Positions 36,753 through 44,025 of a DNA stretch of 44,025 nucleotides are shown here, piece by piece. Each line of letters starts with the position of its first letter. Positions within the stretch are counted from its first letter, which is position 1. The notes beneath the pieces are model-generated. The model saw only the letters and a list, made by a program, of their open reading frames with translations, was not told the origin of the DNA and made no database searches. Origin of the DNA: an uncultured Clostridium sp. (lineage in GTDB: Bacteria; Bacillota; Clostridia; TANB77; CAG-508); contig CAMYZH010000008.1 in NCBI GenBank assembly GCA_947303785.1, positions 1 through 44,025 on the forward strand. The letters run 5' to 3'. Position numbers and translations under genes: made by a program.

Positions 36753-37881
36753 ACCTCACAATCTGAATCAAAGCTTGAATTAATTTTTCCACATCTTGGA
36801 TTGTATTTTCTTTTCCAAAAGTAACTCGAAGAGAACTTTCAGCAATTCGTACATCATGATAAATACTCATTAAAACACTAGATGGCATTGGAAGTCCTGC
36901 ACTACACGCTGAGCCACTAGAAACACAAATTCCATACTTATCAAGTTTCTCAACTAAATGAGCACCTTTATTCCCCAAAAAAGAAATATTCATATTTCCA
37001 GGCAATCTATTCTCTAAACTTCCATTAATGTGTATATTTTTAAAATTTTTTACTACAGCCTGTGTATAATAATTTCTAAGAATTAACAATTTTTTATTAT
37101 AATTTTCTAAATCATTATTTGCAATTTCAATGGCCTTTCCTATACCTACAATTCCAGAAACATTTTCTGTTCCAGCTCTTTTTTCTTTTTCTTGATGACC
37201 ACCATCTTGCATTCTAAAAAAATTGACACCTTTTCTAACATATAAAACACCTACACCTTTTGGTCCATAAAACTTGTGACCTGACATGGATAAACTATCA
37301 ATATTCATGCCTTTAACATCAATTTTCATATTTCCAATCGCTTGAACACTGTCAGTATGAAAAATAATTCTATTTTTTCTTGCTATTCTCCCAATCTCCT
37401 TAATTGGCTGGATTGTACCTACTTCATTATTGGCCGTCATTACAGAAATTAAAATAGTATCTTTCCTAATCAATTTTTGCAAAGAATCTAAATTAATAAT
37501 TCCAGTTTTTAATACAGGAACATAAGAAATCTCAAAGCCCTCTCTTTCTAAAGCTTTACAGGTCTCTAAAACCGCAGGATGCTCAATTTGACTCACTATT
37601 ATATGTTTTCCATATCTTTGATTCGCCTTAGCAATCCCTTTAATTGCTAAATTATCACTTTCACTTCCACAACTCGTAAAATATATTTCATCACTACTAC
37701 AATTAATTGCTGTAGCCACCTGATTTCTCGCCTTTTCAACAGCTTCCCTATTTATTTTTCCAATACTATATAAAGAAGAACTATTGCCATAATAATAACT
37801 CAAATATGGTAACATTTCCTTCAAAACCCTATCATCTGTTTTAGTAGTTGCTGCATGATCCAAATATATAATTTTTTCCAT
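36751..37881 (-). CDS. NifS/IscS-like cysteine desulfurase
   Basis: 376 residues from the ATG at 37881, 9 nt after AAAGGA; an ATG three codons upstream is too close. PLP-dependent class V aminotransferase that takes sulfur from cysteine for Fe-S clusters or tRNA thiolation. Visible: N-terminal IYLDHAATTKTD, the TSCGSESDNLAIKG and ANNEVGTIQPI blocks, HTDSVQAIG, the Schiff-base Lys in SMSGHKFYGPKGVG, RAGTENVSGIVG, and the catalytic Cys loop SSGSACSAG. IscU or MnmA is not adjacent, so the acceptor is unknown. Confidence 0.94.
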   Translation of the reverse strand: MEKIIYLDHAATTKTDDRVLKEMLPYLSYYYGNSSSLYSIGKINREAVEKARNQVATAINCSSDEIYFTSCGSESDNLAIKGIAKANQRYGKHIIVSQIEHPAVLETCKALEREGFEISYVPVLKTGIINLDSLQKLIRKDTILISVMTANNEVGTIQPIKEIGRIARKNRIIFHTDSVQAIGNMKIDVKGMNIDSLSMSGHKFYGPKGVGVLYVRKGVNFFRMQDGGHQEKEKRAGTENVSGIVGIGKAIEIANNDLENYNKKLLILRNYYTQAVVKNFKNIHINGSLENRLPGNMNISFLGNKGAHLVEKLDKYGICVSSGSACSAGLPMPSSVLMSIYHDVRIAESSLRVTFGKENTIQDVEKLIQALIQIVR

Positions 37882-37952
37882 CACAATCATTCCTTTTATA
37901 TTTTGTAAAATATCTTACTAATATAATATGAAGAAAATTGCAAATTCGTTAT

Positions 37953-38333
37953 CTATAAAATATTTTTAATTCTTAAATCATCTTTTTGTTCTATATGTTT
38001 AATTATAAAAATCATTTTATATAATGGAGCAAATGCCTGATTATTTTCATTTTCTATATAAGCCTTAAGCTCTGTATACTCTGACTTAACCTTTTCGAGC
38101 TCATCATGCTCAATATAACATGAAAGAATTGCCTCATTTTCTCTCCAATAATCATGAATACTATCTATTTTTTCTTTTGCCTCATCATATTTATTATTAT
38201 CTAATATTTGATTTAGCTCATTTAATTCTTTAACCATATAATTCAATTTTCCATCAATAAAATGACTTACAAAAATATTTGCTAAAATAATAATAATTAT
38301 TATTATTATTGAAAAAACTATCTCTTTTGACAT
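37953..38333 (-). CDS. DUF4363-like membrane-anchored protein
   Basis: 126 residues from the ATG at 38333; an in-frame start at 38357 would overlap the DUF421 gene by 40 bp. One N-terminal helix (a run of Ile, about 4-24) is followed by an extracellular helical domain with the DUF4363-like pattern: a W-x-x-N/E motif (HDYWRENEAILSCYIEHDEL) and an Asn/Ala/Leu-rich helix. It typically pairs with DUF421 proteins, as here. Function unknown. Confidence 0.8.
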   Translation of the reverse strand: MSKEIVFSIIIIIIIILANIFVSHFIDGKLNYMVKELNELNQILDNNKYDEAKEKIDSIHDYWRENEAILSCYIEHDELEKVKSEYTELKAYIENENNQAFAPLYKMIFIIKHIEQKDDLRIKNIL

Positions 38334-39007
38334 TTTTTCTTTTTTTTCTCCTGACAAAAAATATTATTACCACCATCTATAGTCACAACTAAAGCATCTT
38401 CCGGCAAGAATCCAAATTTTACTACTTGTTTTTTTAGCCATTTATAATCTTTATTTAGTTTTTTTAAATTTTCAAATTGAACCACTCCATCAATAACCAA
38501 ATCATATACAATTCCCTCATATTTCGCACTAATACCCATATCTTCTAAAATTGGACTTCTCTTTTCTGGTTTTAGAATAATATCAATTATTCCACTTGTT
38601 TCAAGAATTGCATATTCCACATCTCCTATATTAAAAACATCTTTTTCTCTTAACCTTTCTTGCAATTCATTAATAGTAAATCTTTCTCTCTTTAATGCAT
38701 CTTCATCTATTCTCCCTCTATAAATTAAAATTGAAGGTTTTCCACAAACAAATTGCCTAAATCTAATACTTTTTAAATTAAAAAATGAGATTAACAGATG
38801 CATAACTAATAATCCCGAAATTGGTACAATCCCATTAAAAATTGGAACACCTATATCTGACATTGGAATAGAAGCAAGGTCTGCTATCATAATAGAAATA
38901 ACAAGCTCAAAAGTTTGAAGTTGACCAATCTCTCTTTTTCCCATAAATCTCATAACAATTAAAACAAGTGTATATAAAACTATTGTCCTAATAAAAATAA
39001 CTAACAT
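38318..39007 (-). CDS. DUF421 membrane protein (YetF/YdfR-like)
   Basis: 229 residues. Three N-terminal membrane helices (about 1-85), with the family blocks RFMGKREIGQLQTFELVISIMIADLASIPM between helices. Then comes the cytosolic domain with GKPSILIYRGRIDEDALKRERFTINELQERLR and DVEYAILETSGIIDIILK. Related proteins are spore or cell-envelope membrane proteins of unknown biochemical role. Start follows CGGAGATTTTAG. The 3' end is next to, and slightly overlaps, the DUF4363 gene. Confidence 0.9.
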   Translation of the reverse strand: MLVIFIRTIVLYTLVLIVMRFMGKREIGQLQTFELVISIMIADLASIPMSDIGVPIFNGIVPISGLLVMHLLISFFNLKSIRFRQFVCGKPSILIYRGRIDEDALKRERFTINELQERLREKDVFNIGDVEYAILETSGIIDIILKPEKRSPILEDMGISAKYEGIVYDLVIDGVVQFENLKKLNKDYKWLKKQVVKFGFLPEDALVVTIDGGNNIFCQEKKKKKCQKR

Positions 39008-39076
39008 CTAAAATCTCCGAAAAATTACCTATAACATTATTTTGAGCAAATTTTTTTTAATTATGCATAAAAAAAT

Positions 39077-39128
39077 AATTTTAGTAAAAACTAAAATTGA
39101 AAACTACAATTATATAATTGTAATTTTC
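39077..39128. repeat. Two adjacent A/T hairpins between divergent genes
   Basis: AATTTTAG-N6-CTAAAATT (39077-39098) and an imperfect hairpin of GAAAACTACAATTA/TATAATTGTAATTTTC (39099-39128) lie in the 170-bp region between the DUF421 gene and the YvlD-like gene. They may be operators or leader structures. Confidence 0.4.
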
Positions 39129-39177
39129 ATCTCAAAAAAAAACATACCTGTTTAGTACAATAAAAAGGAGGTCAAAA

Positions 39178-39555
39178 ATGGACAACAATAATTCTAATAT
39201 ACAAGCATCCTCTACTATGGGAGTGATTGGACAAATTGCTGGAAGATTAATAGCTGCAGCTGTTATATTAGGTGTAACAGCATTCTTTACACCAGGCTTC
39301 ACAATAAGTAATATCTGGGCTCTAGCTTTAGCAGCAATCGTATTAACAGCAATGGACTATTTAATTGTAAAATTTACAGGCTTGCAGGCAATGGCATTTG
39401 GTAAAGGATTTGTTGGTTTCGTTTTAGCTGTAGTAATTCTATATGCAACACAATTTTTTGTTGCAGGATACTCAATATCGTGGATGTCAGCAATAATAGG
39501 AGCTTTAATTTACGGTGTTATTGATTATATTATGCCCGGCGAAAACGGAATGTAA
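39178..39555 (+). CDS. Small four-helix membrane protein, phage-holin-4/YvlD-like
   Basis: 125 residues with a hydrophilic N-terminus and about four hydrophobic helices (18-38, 46-63, 75-95, 100-118). The overall pattern, including FFTPGFTISNIWALALAAIVLTA and the final GALIYGVIDYIMPG, fits the PF04020 group named after YvlD and a phage holin family. There are no phage genes around it, so it is treated as a chromosomal membrane protein, possibly envelope-stress related. Start follows AAGGAGGTC. Confidence 0.75.
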   Translation: MDNNNSNIQASSTMGVIGQIAGRLIAAAVILGVTAFFTPGFTISNIWALALAAIVLTAMDYLIVKFTGLQAMAFGKGFVGFVLAVVILYATQFFVAGYSISWMSAIIGALIYGVIDYIMPGENGM

Positions 39556-39556
39556 A

Positions 39557-39583
39557 AAGAAGGATGATTCCCTTCATCCTTCT
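39557..39583. terminator. Terminator between convergent genes
   Basis: AGAAGGATGA-N5-TTCATCCTTCT stem, with A-tract before and T-rich sequence after. Confidence 0.75.
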
Positions 39584-39592
39584 TCTTATTTT

Positions 39593-39829
39593 CTAATTTT
39601 TCATACAATTACACATTATATAAATAAAAGCTAAAACTACTAGTATAATTAAAACTGTAGCAATTGCATAAAAATATACAGCACCAAAAAAAGCAACTAA
39701 ATCTGTTAAAGAGCCTATAATTATTCCAAGAACAAAAGTAAATAACCCTATTAATATATATAAAATTCTATATAAACAACTACACTTTTGGTTTTTTCTA
39801 TTGCAACATATTGTAACTTGTGGTTCCAC
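39593..39829 (-). CDS. Small Cys-rich two-helix membrane protein
   Basis: 78 residues from the GTG at 39829, 8 nt after GGAGG; a GTG three codons upstream touches the site. The N-terminus has a cysteine-rich patch (ICCNRKNQKCSC), then two hydrophobic helices (about 22-43 and 48-70) and a final CNC. Family unknown. The Cys patch could bind metal or be disulfide-bonded (inference). Confidence 0.65.
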   Translation of the reverse strand: MEPQVTICCNRKNQKCSCLYRILYILIGLFTFVLGIIIGSLTDLVAFFGAVYFYAIATVLIILVVLAFIYIMCNCMKN

Positions 39830-39941
39830 TTTTAGCACCTCCTAAAGTTCTCAGATTACTATAATATATGACATCATCAAACATATTGTTCCAAATTCTA
39901 TTAATCCACTTTTCCTTACACAATAATTCTTTTTTATCTGA

Positions 39942-41126
39942 TTATTTTTTTAAATCAGTAGCTCTAGTAATAATATTATAACCATATTTCTCTTTTAGCA
40001 TATCAACTGCTACATCAAGTTTCCTATCCTTAGTATCATCAGTTTTATCAAACATTGACAATTGATATTCTTCTTTTTCAACCAACCCATCAACACGAAT
40101 TCCAATAAGTCTTATCATTTTTCCATCATATAACTCTCTAAGTAATTCTTTACTTGCCTCTAAAATATCATTAGTTGAATCTGTTCTATATAATAATTTT
40201 TTTTGATGAGAATAAGTTTTAAAATCTTTATCTTTTATATGTACATTTACTACTGTTGCATACAAATTTTCTTTTCTTAGTCTATATGCAACTTTTTGAG
40301 TAAGTTCAACCAGATATTTTTCTAATTCTTCAATATTCAAGGCATCATATGGAAGAGTAATACTATGGCCAATTCCTTTAGGCTTTTCTTGAATATATTT
40401 AACCTCTTCATTACTTTGTCCATTTGCATATTTCCAAATAGTATATCCATATTTTCCTAATTTTTTTATAAGTATTGATTTGTCTGTTTGAGCTAAATCT
40501 CCAATGGTTCTTATTCCCATTTTCTCAAGTCTTGGCAGAGATTTTTTTCCTACTAAAAACATTTCAGAAACTGGTAATGACCATAACTTTTCTTGTATTT
40601 CATTTGTAAATAAAGTGTGTAATTTGTCAGGCTTTTCAAAATCTGATGCAATTTTAGCTAATATTTTATCATTTGATACCCCAACATTTACTGTAAATCC
40701 AAAGTTCTTTTTTACCCTTTCTTTTATTTCTAAGCCAATTTTTATTAAATCTTCCTCAGGTTTTAAATATTCAGTCAAATCTAAAAAACATTCATCTATC
40801 GAAAATCTTTCAACTTTATCTGTATATTCTAAAAACAATTTATATAATTTATTAGAATAATCTCTATATACTTCATGATCTGCTTCAACTACCATAAGAC
40901 TTGGACATTTTTTTCTTGCAAAATATAAAGGTTCTGCTGTTTTTATTCCAAATTTTTTAGCCACATCGCTTTTGGCAACAACAATACCTCTTCTTTTAGA
41001 TTCGTCTCCACCTATTACAGATGGAATTTTTCTTAAATCCAATTTATCACCTTTTTTCAATCTTTCGACTGCAGTCCAAGATAAAAAAGCATTATTAACA
41101 TCAATATGTAAAATCTTCTTTTCCAA
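39942..41126 (-). CDS. dinB: Y-family DNA polymerase IV (DinB type)
   Basis: 394 residues from the TTG at 41126, 7 nt after GGGAG and matching the family start EKKILHIDVN. An earlier TTG lies too close to the promoter. Catalytic acids are in HIDVNNAFLSW (first Asp) and FSIDECFLDLT (Asp-Glu). RGIVVAKSDVAKKFGIKTAEP, the thumb HhH region and the C-terminal little-finger domain are present. It performs error-prone bypass of damaged bases. The promoter has a LexA-box candidate, so SOS control is expected. No beta-clamp QLSLF-type site was verified, but EEYQLSMFDK in the C-terminal region is a good candidate. Confidence 0.94.
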   Translation of the reverse strand: MEKKILHIDVNNAFLSWTAVERLKKGDKLDLRKIPSVIGGDESKRRGIVVAKSDVAKKFGIKTAEPLYFARKKCPSLMVVEADHEVYRDYSNKLYKLFLEYTDKVERFSIDECFLDLTEYLKPEEDLIKIGLEIKERVKKNFGFTVNVGVSNDKILAKIASDFEKPDKLHTLFTNEIQEKLWSLPVSEMFLVGKKSLPRLEKMGIRTIGDLAQTDKSILIKKLGKYGYTIWKYANGQSNEEVKYIQEKPKGIGHSITLPYDALNIEELEKYLVELTQKVAYRLRKENLYATVVNVHIKDKDFKTYSHQKKLLYRTDSTNDILEASKELLRELYDGKMIRLIGIRVDGLVEKEEYQLSMFDKTDDTKDRKLDVAVDMLKEKYGYNIITRATDLKK

Positions 41127-41155
41127 AATCTTACTCCCAAACAAAATCTAAAATT

Positions 41156-41184
41156 ATTATAAAACATTTGTTTTATATAGTCAA
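41156..41184 (-). promoter_or_regulatory. dinB promoter with LexA-box candidate
   Basis: Minus strand -35 TTGACT (41179-41184), 17-bp spacer, -10 TATAAT (41156-41161). The palindrome AAAAC-N4-GTTTT (41161-41174) lies in the spacer and shares the AAAC-N4-GTTT core with the lexA promoter. Confidence 0.75.
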
Positions 41185-41265
41185 CCATTTTTCCTTGATT
41201 AATTATCATTTTTATGATAGAATATTTATGTTTTATAGGAATTTTAAATAAGGAGGTACTACAAT

Positions 41266-41457
41266 ATGAAGTTTTTCTCAGTTGATAAACGCAACGGTCA
41301 ATACACAGTATTGATAAACACAAATAATTCAAAAACAGTTGAAGTTGAAACAGCCAAATTGCCACCTTTTTTAAATAGTGGAGATATAATCAAAAAAATT
41401 GGCTCTAACTATGAATTTGACTTTAAAAAAACTAGAGAATTAAAGGAAGTTTTATAG
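41266..41457 (+). CDS. Small DUF3006-like protein
   Basis: 63 residues, cytoplasmic. A short beta-rich sequence, KFFSVDKRNGQYTVLINT, followed by VEVETAKLPPFLNSGDIIK, resembles DUF3006: an initial strand with a ligand-like turn, a mid Pro-Pro/Leu turn and a GDII block. The ATG follows AAGGAGGTAC. Divergent from dinB across 140 bp. Function unknown. Confidence 0.7.
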   Translation: MKFFSVDKRNGQYTVLINTNNSKTVEVETAKLPPFLNSGDIIKKIGSNYEFDFKKTRELKEVL

Positions 41458-41477
41458 TTGTTAACCTAATTAATAAA

Positions 41478-41527
41478 TAAAAAAGCTCAGATTGAAATAA
41501 TTTAACTTATCAATCTAAGCTTTATTT
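41478..41527. terminator. Bidirectional terminator
   Basis: AAAAAAGCTCAGATTG ... CAATCTAAGCTTTATTTTT stem with one G-T pair, between the DUF3006-like gene (+) and the HD gene (-). Confidence 0.8.
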
Positions 41528-42082
41528 TTATATATCAAAAAAATATGTTGCTTCCAAATCTGCTTCATATAATAAAAGAGCAATTGGATATTTTTTATAA
41601 GCTTGGCCTATAGTATTATAAATTTCTTTTGGTTCTGTAAATCCCATATGCCATCTTATTGCATATTTTTCTTCAGCCGTCAATTTTATATATTCTGAAA
41701 TCATCATTACAGACTTTTCTCCATGTCCATATGGAATTGTATCATCAACTGTATAATAAGGAACCTTCTCCCATTCTCCTCTTTCGTTTTTAGCATTTCG
41801 ATAATCAACTTTATAATAATTAACTTTACAAATATCATGTAATAGTGCCGCAATAATTACAGTATCATCTGAAACTTCAATATCAATTACGGAATTCTTT
41901 ACCTTTTCTTTAAATATTTCATAAACTTTCATACTGTGCTGAGCTAAGCCACCCTCAAAGTTTCCGTGGAATCTTGTACTCGCTGGAGCTTTATAAAAGT
42001 CAGTTTTATCCAAAAACTCTATTAAATCTTCTATTCCTTCTCTATTAGTACTTCTTAATAATTTTATAATTTCTTCTCTCAC
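41528..42082 (-). CDS. HD-domain phosphohydrolase
   Basis: 184 residues. The metal-binding residues are GGLAQHSMKVYE (first His), ALLHDICKVNYY (His-Asp), and GHGEKSVMM plus IRWHMGFTEP (further His). This is the arrangement of stand-alone HD hydrolases that act on nucleotides or phosphate esters. The substrate is not evident. The start is a GTG at 42082 after AGGAGAAGTT. It begins 8 bp after the CapA gene ends, so the two are probably co-transcribed. Confidence 0.88.
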   Translation of the reverse strand: MREEIIKLLRSTNREGIEDLIEFLDKTDFYKAPASTRFHGNFEGGLAQHSMKVYEIFKEKVKNSVIDIEVSDDTVIIAALLHDICKVNYYKVDYRNAKNERGEWEKVPYYTVDDTIPYGHGEKSVMMISEYIKLTAEEKYAIRWHMGFTEPKEIYNTIGQAYKKYPIALLLYEADLEATYFFDI

Positions 42083-42090
42083 AACTTCTC

Positions 42091-43296
42091 CTATTCTTGA
42101 ACCCCAATCTCTTCGCCAACAATTTCATAAACTTGTTTTAGTTCATTTTTTAATATATTATACATATTGCTCCCAATTGAAGTATCTCCTGATTCATATT
42201 TTTCAATCTCAGCTTCAATATCCATAATTTTAAATTTATGAGGTGTTCTTATATTGGCTGATGTAAAATAATTATACATATAAATTGGTGTATATGTAAT
42301 ATGATCAATTTTTATTTTTCCATCATTACCACTTTTAGTTAATTGGATATCTAAAATAATTGATTGTCTAGAATGATCTGCATTTTGGCCTGACATAAAA
42401 TTTCCAAGTGAATAAATTAAAAAACCATCTTTAGTAGTTCCATCATCAAGTTCTACTGTTCTTTTTTCCATTGGTTCTAAACAATGAGTATGACTTCCTA
42501 AAATCAAATCTACCCCATTTTCAAACAAAAAGTCTGCCAATTCTTTTTGTTCTTCAGTTGGAGTAAGTCTATATTCTTGTCCCCAATGCATAAATACACA
42601 AATTAAATCAATATCTTCATTCTTTACATTTTCAATATCTTCTTTCATTTTATCTTTATCAATCATATTTATAGCAAATTCTTTTCCTTCTGGAAGTGGT
42701 ATTCCATTTGTTCCATATGTATAATCTAAAAATGCAATTTTTATCCCATTAACATCTTTTATTAAATACTCTTTGCTGTCTTCTTCAGTAGCATAAGTTC
42801 CTAAATGTTCAATTCCAGCCTTATCTAATTCTGCAAGTGTATTTACCATTCCGTTAAAACCTTTATCTAAGCAATGATTATTTGCTGTAGCCATTACATC
42901 ATAACCTAATTCTTTTAAATCTTTTGCCATATCTTCAGGTGCATTAAATAATGGATAATTACTATATCCAGCAGACTTTCCTGCAAAATTTGCCTCAAGT
43001 GTTCCTACACAAATATCACTATTTTCAAAATATTTTTTTATATCTTCAAAAGAATATGAAAAATCGTATGTATCTGTTGATTGAGAATATGCATCCCAAT
43101 AATTTGTATTATGACACAAAACATCTCCTGTTACAGTCATATTGATAGTTATATCTTCATTGACTTCTTGAACCTCTGAATTTTCAGACGAAGAAGCAAC
43201 TTCTTTTTTATCATTTTTCTTATTATTCTGGGCTAAATGTATTGTTGTCATTATAACTGAAATCACTATAACCATGATAATTAAAAGCTTTTTCAT
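42091..43296 (-). CDS. CapA-like membrane-anchored metallophosphoesterase family protein
   Basis: 401 residues. An N-terminal hydrophobic segment (3-22) is followed by the CapA/PgsA-type fold. Visible metal-site blocks: TVTGDVLCHNTNYW, ATANNHCLDKGFNGM, VFMHWGQEYRLTP and LILGSHTHCLEPM. The family is named for poly-gamma-glutamate export but includes many enzymes of unknown substrate. No capB/capC genes are present, so gamma-PGA synthesis is not implied. Start follows GGGGTGAAACT. It precedes the HD gene by 8 bp. Confidence 0.92.
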   Translation of the reverse strand: MKKLLIIMVIVISVIMTTIHLAQNNKKNDKKEVASSSENSEVQEVNEDITINMTVTGDVLCHNTNYWDAYSQSTDTYDFSYSFEDIKKYFENSDICVGTLEANFAGKSAGYSNYPLFNAPEDMAKDLKELGYDVMATANNHCLDKGFNGMVNTLAELDKAGIEHLGTYATEEDSKEYLIKDVNGIKIAFLDYTYGTNGIPLPEGKEFAINMIDKDKMKEDIENVKNEDIDLICVFMHWGQEYRLTPTEEQKELADFLFENGVDLILGSHTHCLEPMEKRTVELDDGTTKDGFLIYSLGNFMSGQNADHSRQSIILDIQLTKSGNDGKIKIDHITYTPIYMYNYFTSANIRTPHKFKIMDIEAEIEKYESGDTSIGSNMYNILKNELKQVYEIVGEEIGVQE

Positions 43297-43320
43297 AGTT
43301 TCACCCCTTTATAGAAAATT

Positions 43321-43794
43321 TTATAAATTATTAAAAATCTCAACTATTTTTTCTTGATCAGGATGGTCTTCAAAATTTACTAATATTAAACCTTTATTAT
43401 ATAAAACTTTTATTTCAACATTATTAAATGAAGGAATAGCAACTTTTCCTTCCTCTTGAGCTTTTTTCAAGTTAGCAACTGTAAGCTCATCAGGCTTGTC
43501 AAAATCGAATCTATAAACTTGTATTTCATTATCTGAAATTTTATAAGAAACTCCCTCACTTGCCCCAATTAAGTTACATTCTGTATTTTCTGTTTCATCT
43601 TCAACTTCAATTTCTGCTTCTTCTAGTTTTTTCTTAAAATCATCTATTTTTATAACTTCTTTTTCAAGTTCTTGAACTTCTTGTTTATTTTCTTTTACCC
43701 TATGTTCTTTATTGTAAAAAAATATACTAAAACCTGCTGCAATAAAAATAACTAAAATTGATAATATAACTAATATTCTATTTCTGTTATTCAT
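43321..43794 (-). CDS. Unknown membrane-anchored protein
   Basis: 157 residues from the ATG at 43794, 9 nt after GAGG; an ATG three codons upstream is too near. A hydrophobic helix (about 7-26) follows NNRNR. A Lys/Glu-rich coiled-coil-like segment (about 30-70) precedes a small alpha/beta domain (about 75-157) with EIQVYRFDFDKPDELTVANL and KVLYNKGLILVNFEDH. The last part resembles a DUF4358-like extracellular fold, but I am not sure. It lies 24 bp before the CapA gene, so the three genes CapA-HD-unknown form an operon. Confidence 0.7.
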   Translation of the reverse strand: MNNRNRILVILSILVIFIAAGFSIFFYNKEHRVKENKQEVQELEKEVIKIDDFKKKLEEAEIEVEDETENTECNLIGASEGVSYKISDNEIQVYRFDFDKPDELTVANLKKAQEEGKVAIPSFNNVEIKVLYNKGLILVNFEDHPDQEKIVEIFNNL

Positions 43795-43893
43795 TATATC
43801 CATCCTCTCAAATTCTATAAATTGATACGATTGTAATTATATCTATATTAATGTTTTTTTTCAAGATATTTTTCAAATAATGTTAAACATCAA

Positions 43894-43940
43894 ATAAGCT
43901 TACAGTCCAAAAGCTAAAAGCCTTCATACTGTAAGCTTAT
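43894..43940. terminator. Hairpin between tRNA-Phe and the 43321-43794 gene
   Basis: ATAAGCTTACAGT ... ACTGTAAGCTTAT, a perfect 13-bp stem with a 21-nt loop, immediately after tRNA-Phe on the minus strand. Likely the tRNA terminator. Confidence 0.7.
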
Positions 43941-43946
43941 TTTTAG

Positions 43947-44022
43947 TGGTGGCTCGAAGTGGAATCGAACCACTGACACGGGGATTTTCAGTCCCCTGCT
44001 CTACCAACTGAGCTATCGAGCC
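43947..44022 (-). tRNA. tRNA-Phe (anticodon GAA)
   Basis: 76 nt. Acceptor GGCTCGA/TCGAGCC, anticodon loop CTGAAAA (GAA), discriminator A and encoded CCA at 43947-43949. Its promoter is beyond the window. Confidence 0.96.
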
Positions 44023-44025
44023 AAA

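Noticed and set aside
39178..39555. Prophage holin
   Set aside because: The family name mentions phage holin, but no lysis, structural or integrase genes are nearby; it fits a YvlD-like chromosomal protein.
42091..43296. Poly-gamma-glutamate capsule locus
   Set aside because: Only the CapA-like protein is present; capB and capC homologues are absent.

Overview
The window is AT-rich chromosomal DNA with strong Shine-Dalgarno sites, many U-tract hairpin terminators and sigma-A type promoters with 17-bp spacers. Gene content (MutS2, LexA, YlmH-like S4 protein, single-chain GlyRS under a T-box, DUF421/DUF4363 pair, Spo0A-C-like regulator, YezG-type immunity protein) points to an anaerobic member of Clostridia, probably an uncultured gut-type lineage. 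No phage, complete insertion sequence, rRNA or CRISPR array is visible. Most genes lie on the minus strand.

Layout, left to right. 1-175: tRNA-Tyr and tRNA-Met behind one promoter. 0.3-4.7 kb: an unknown helical protein, then a minus-strand operon of a CTP-dependent polyprenol-kinase-like protein, dxs and a YlmH-like protein. 4.8-6.6 kb: two accessory proteins, one an orphan YezG-like immunity protein, on either side of tRNA-Gln. 6.7-12.1 kb: glycolytic operon gap-pgk-(unknown membrane-anchored protein)-tpiA-gpmI, with a promoter, a 5' leader hairpin and a terminator. 12.2-15.2 kb: an unknown repeat-containing protein, mtaB and mreB. 15.4-18.6 kb: mutS2 and lexA converge. 18.7-24.9 kb: a carbohydrate-binding-module protein, obgE and trpS (the latter with a candidate leader peptide), an unknown anchored protein, and glyS with a T-box leader.

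24.9-28.9 kb is the most unusual part. It holds a cluster of DnaA-box-like sequences and then a compact locus: two overlapping genes for secreted proteins, a convergent gene encoding an ECF-type sigma factor fused through one membrane helix to an extracellular domain, and a divergent gene for a Spo0A-C-like regulator. The sigma factor's extracellular domain is visibly homologous, nearly end to end, to the first secreted protein. The second secreted protein resembles clan CD (caspase/gingipain-like) proteins but has Ser where the nucleophilic Cys is expected. I read this as a possible membrane-tethered sigma signalling module with its own secreted decoy, competitor or ligand-binding partner; the architecture is seen, the signalling role is inferred.

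29-44 kb: a MacB-like ABC transporter, greA, an unknown protein, mltG, an SH3 protein with a degenerate GH18-like end, an SPFH protein, a NifS-like cysteine desulfurase, DUF4363/DUF421 proteins, small membrane proteins, dinB, an HD hydrolase, a CapA-like protein, an anchored unknown protein and tRNA-Phe.

Between 17.8 and 36.8 kb there are six good copies and one degraded copy of a roughly 31-bp palindromic repeat (GTGTCAAATGGGACG ... TTTTGACAC). Three copies begin inside a stop codon, one supplies the -35 box of glyS, and two form a perfect inverted pair, so they look like a small dispersed REP/REPIN- or MITE-like family. lexA and dinB share a LexA-box candidate of the form AAAC-N4-GTTT within their promoters.
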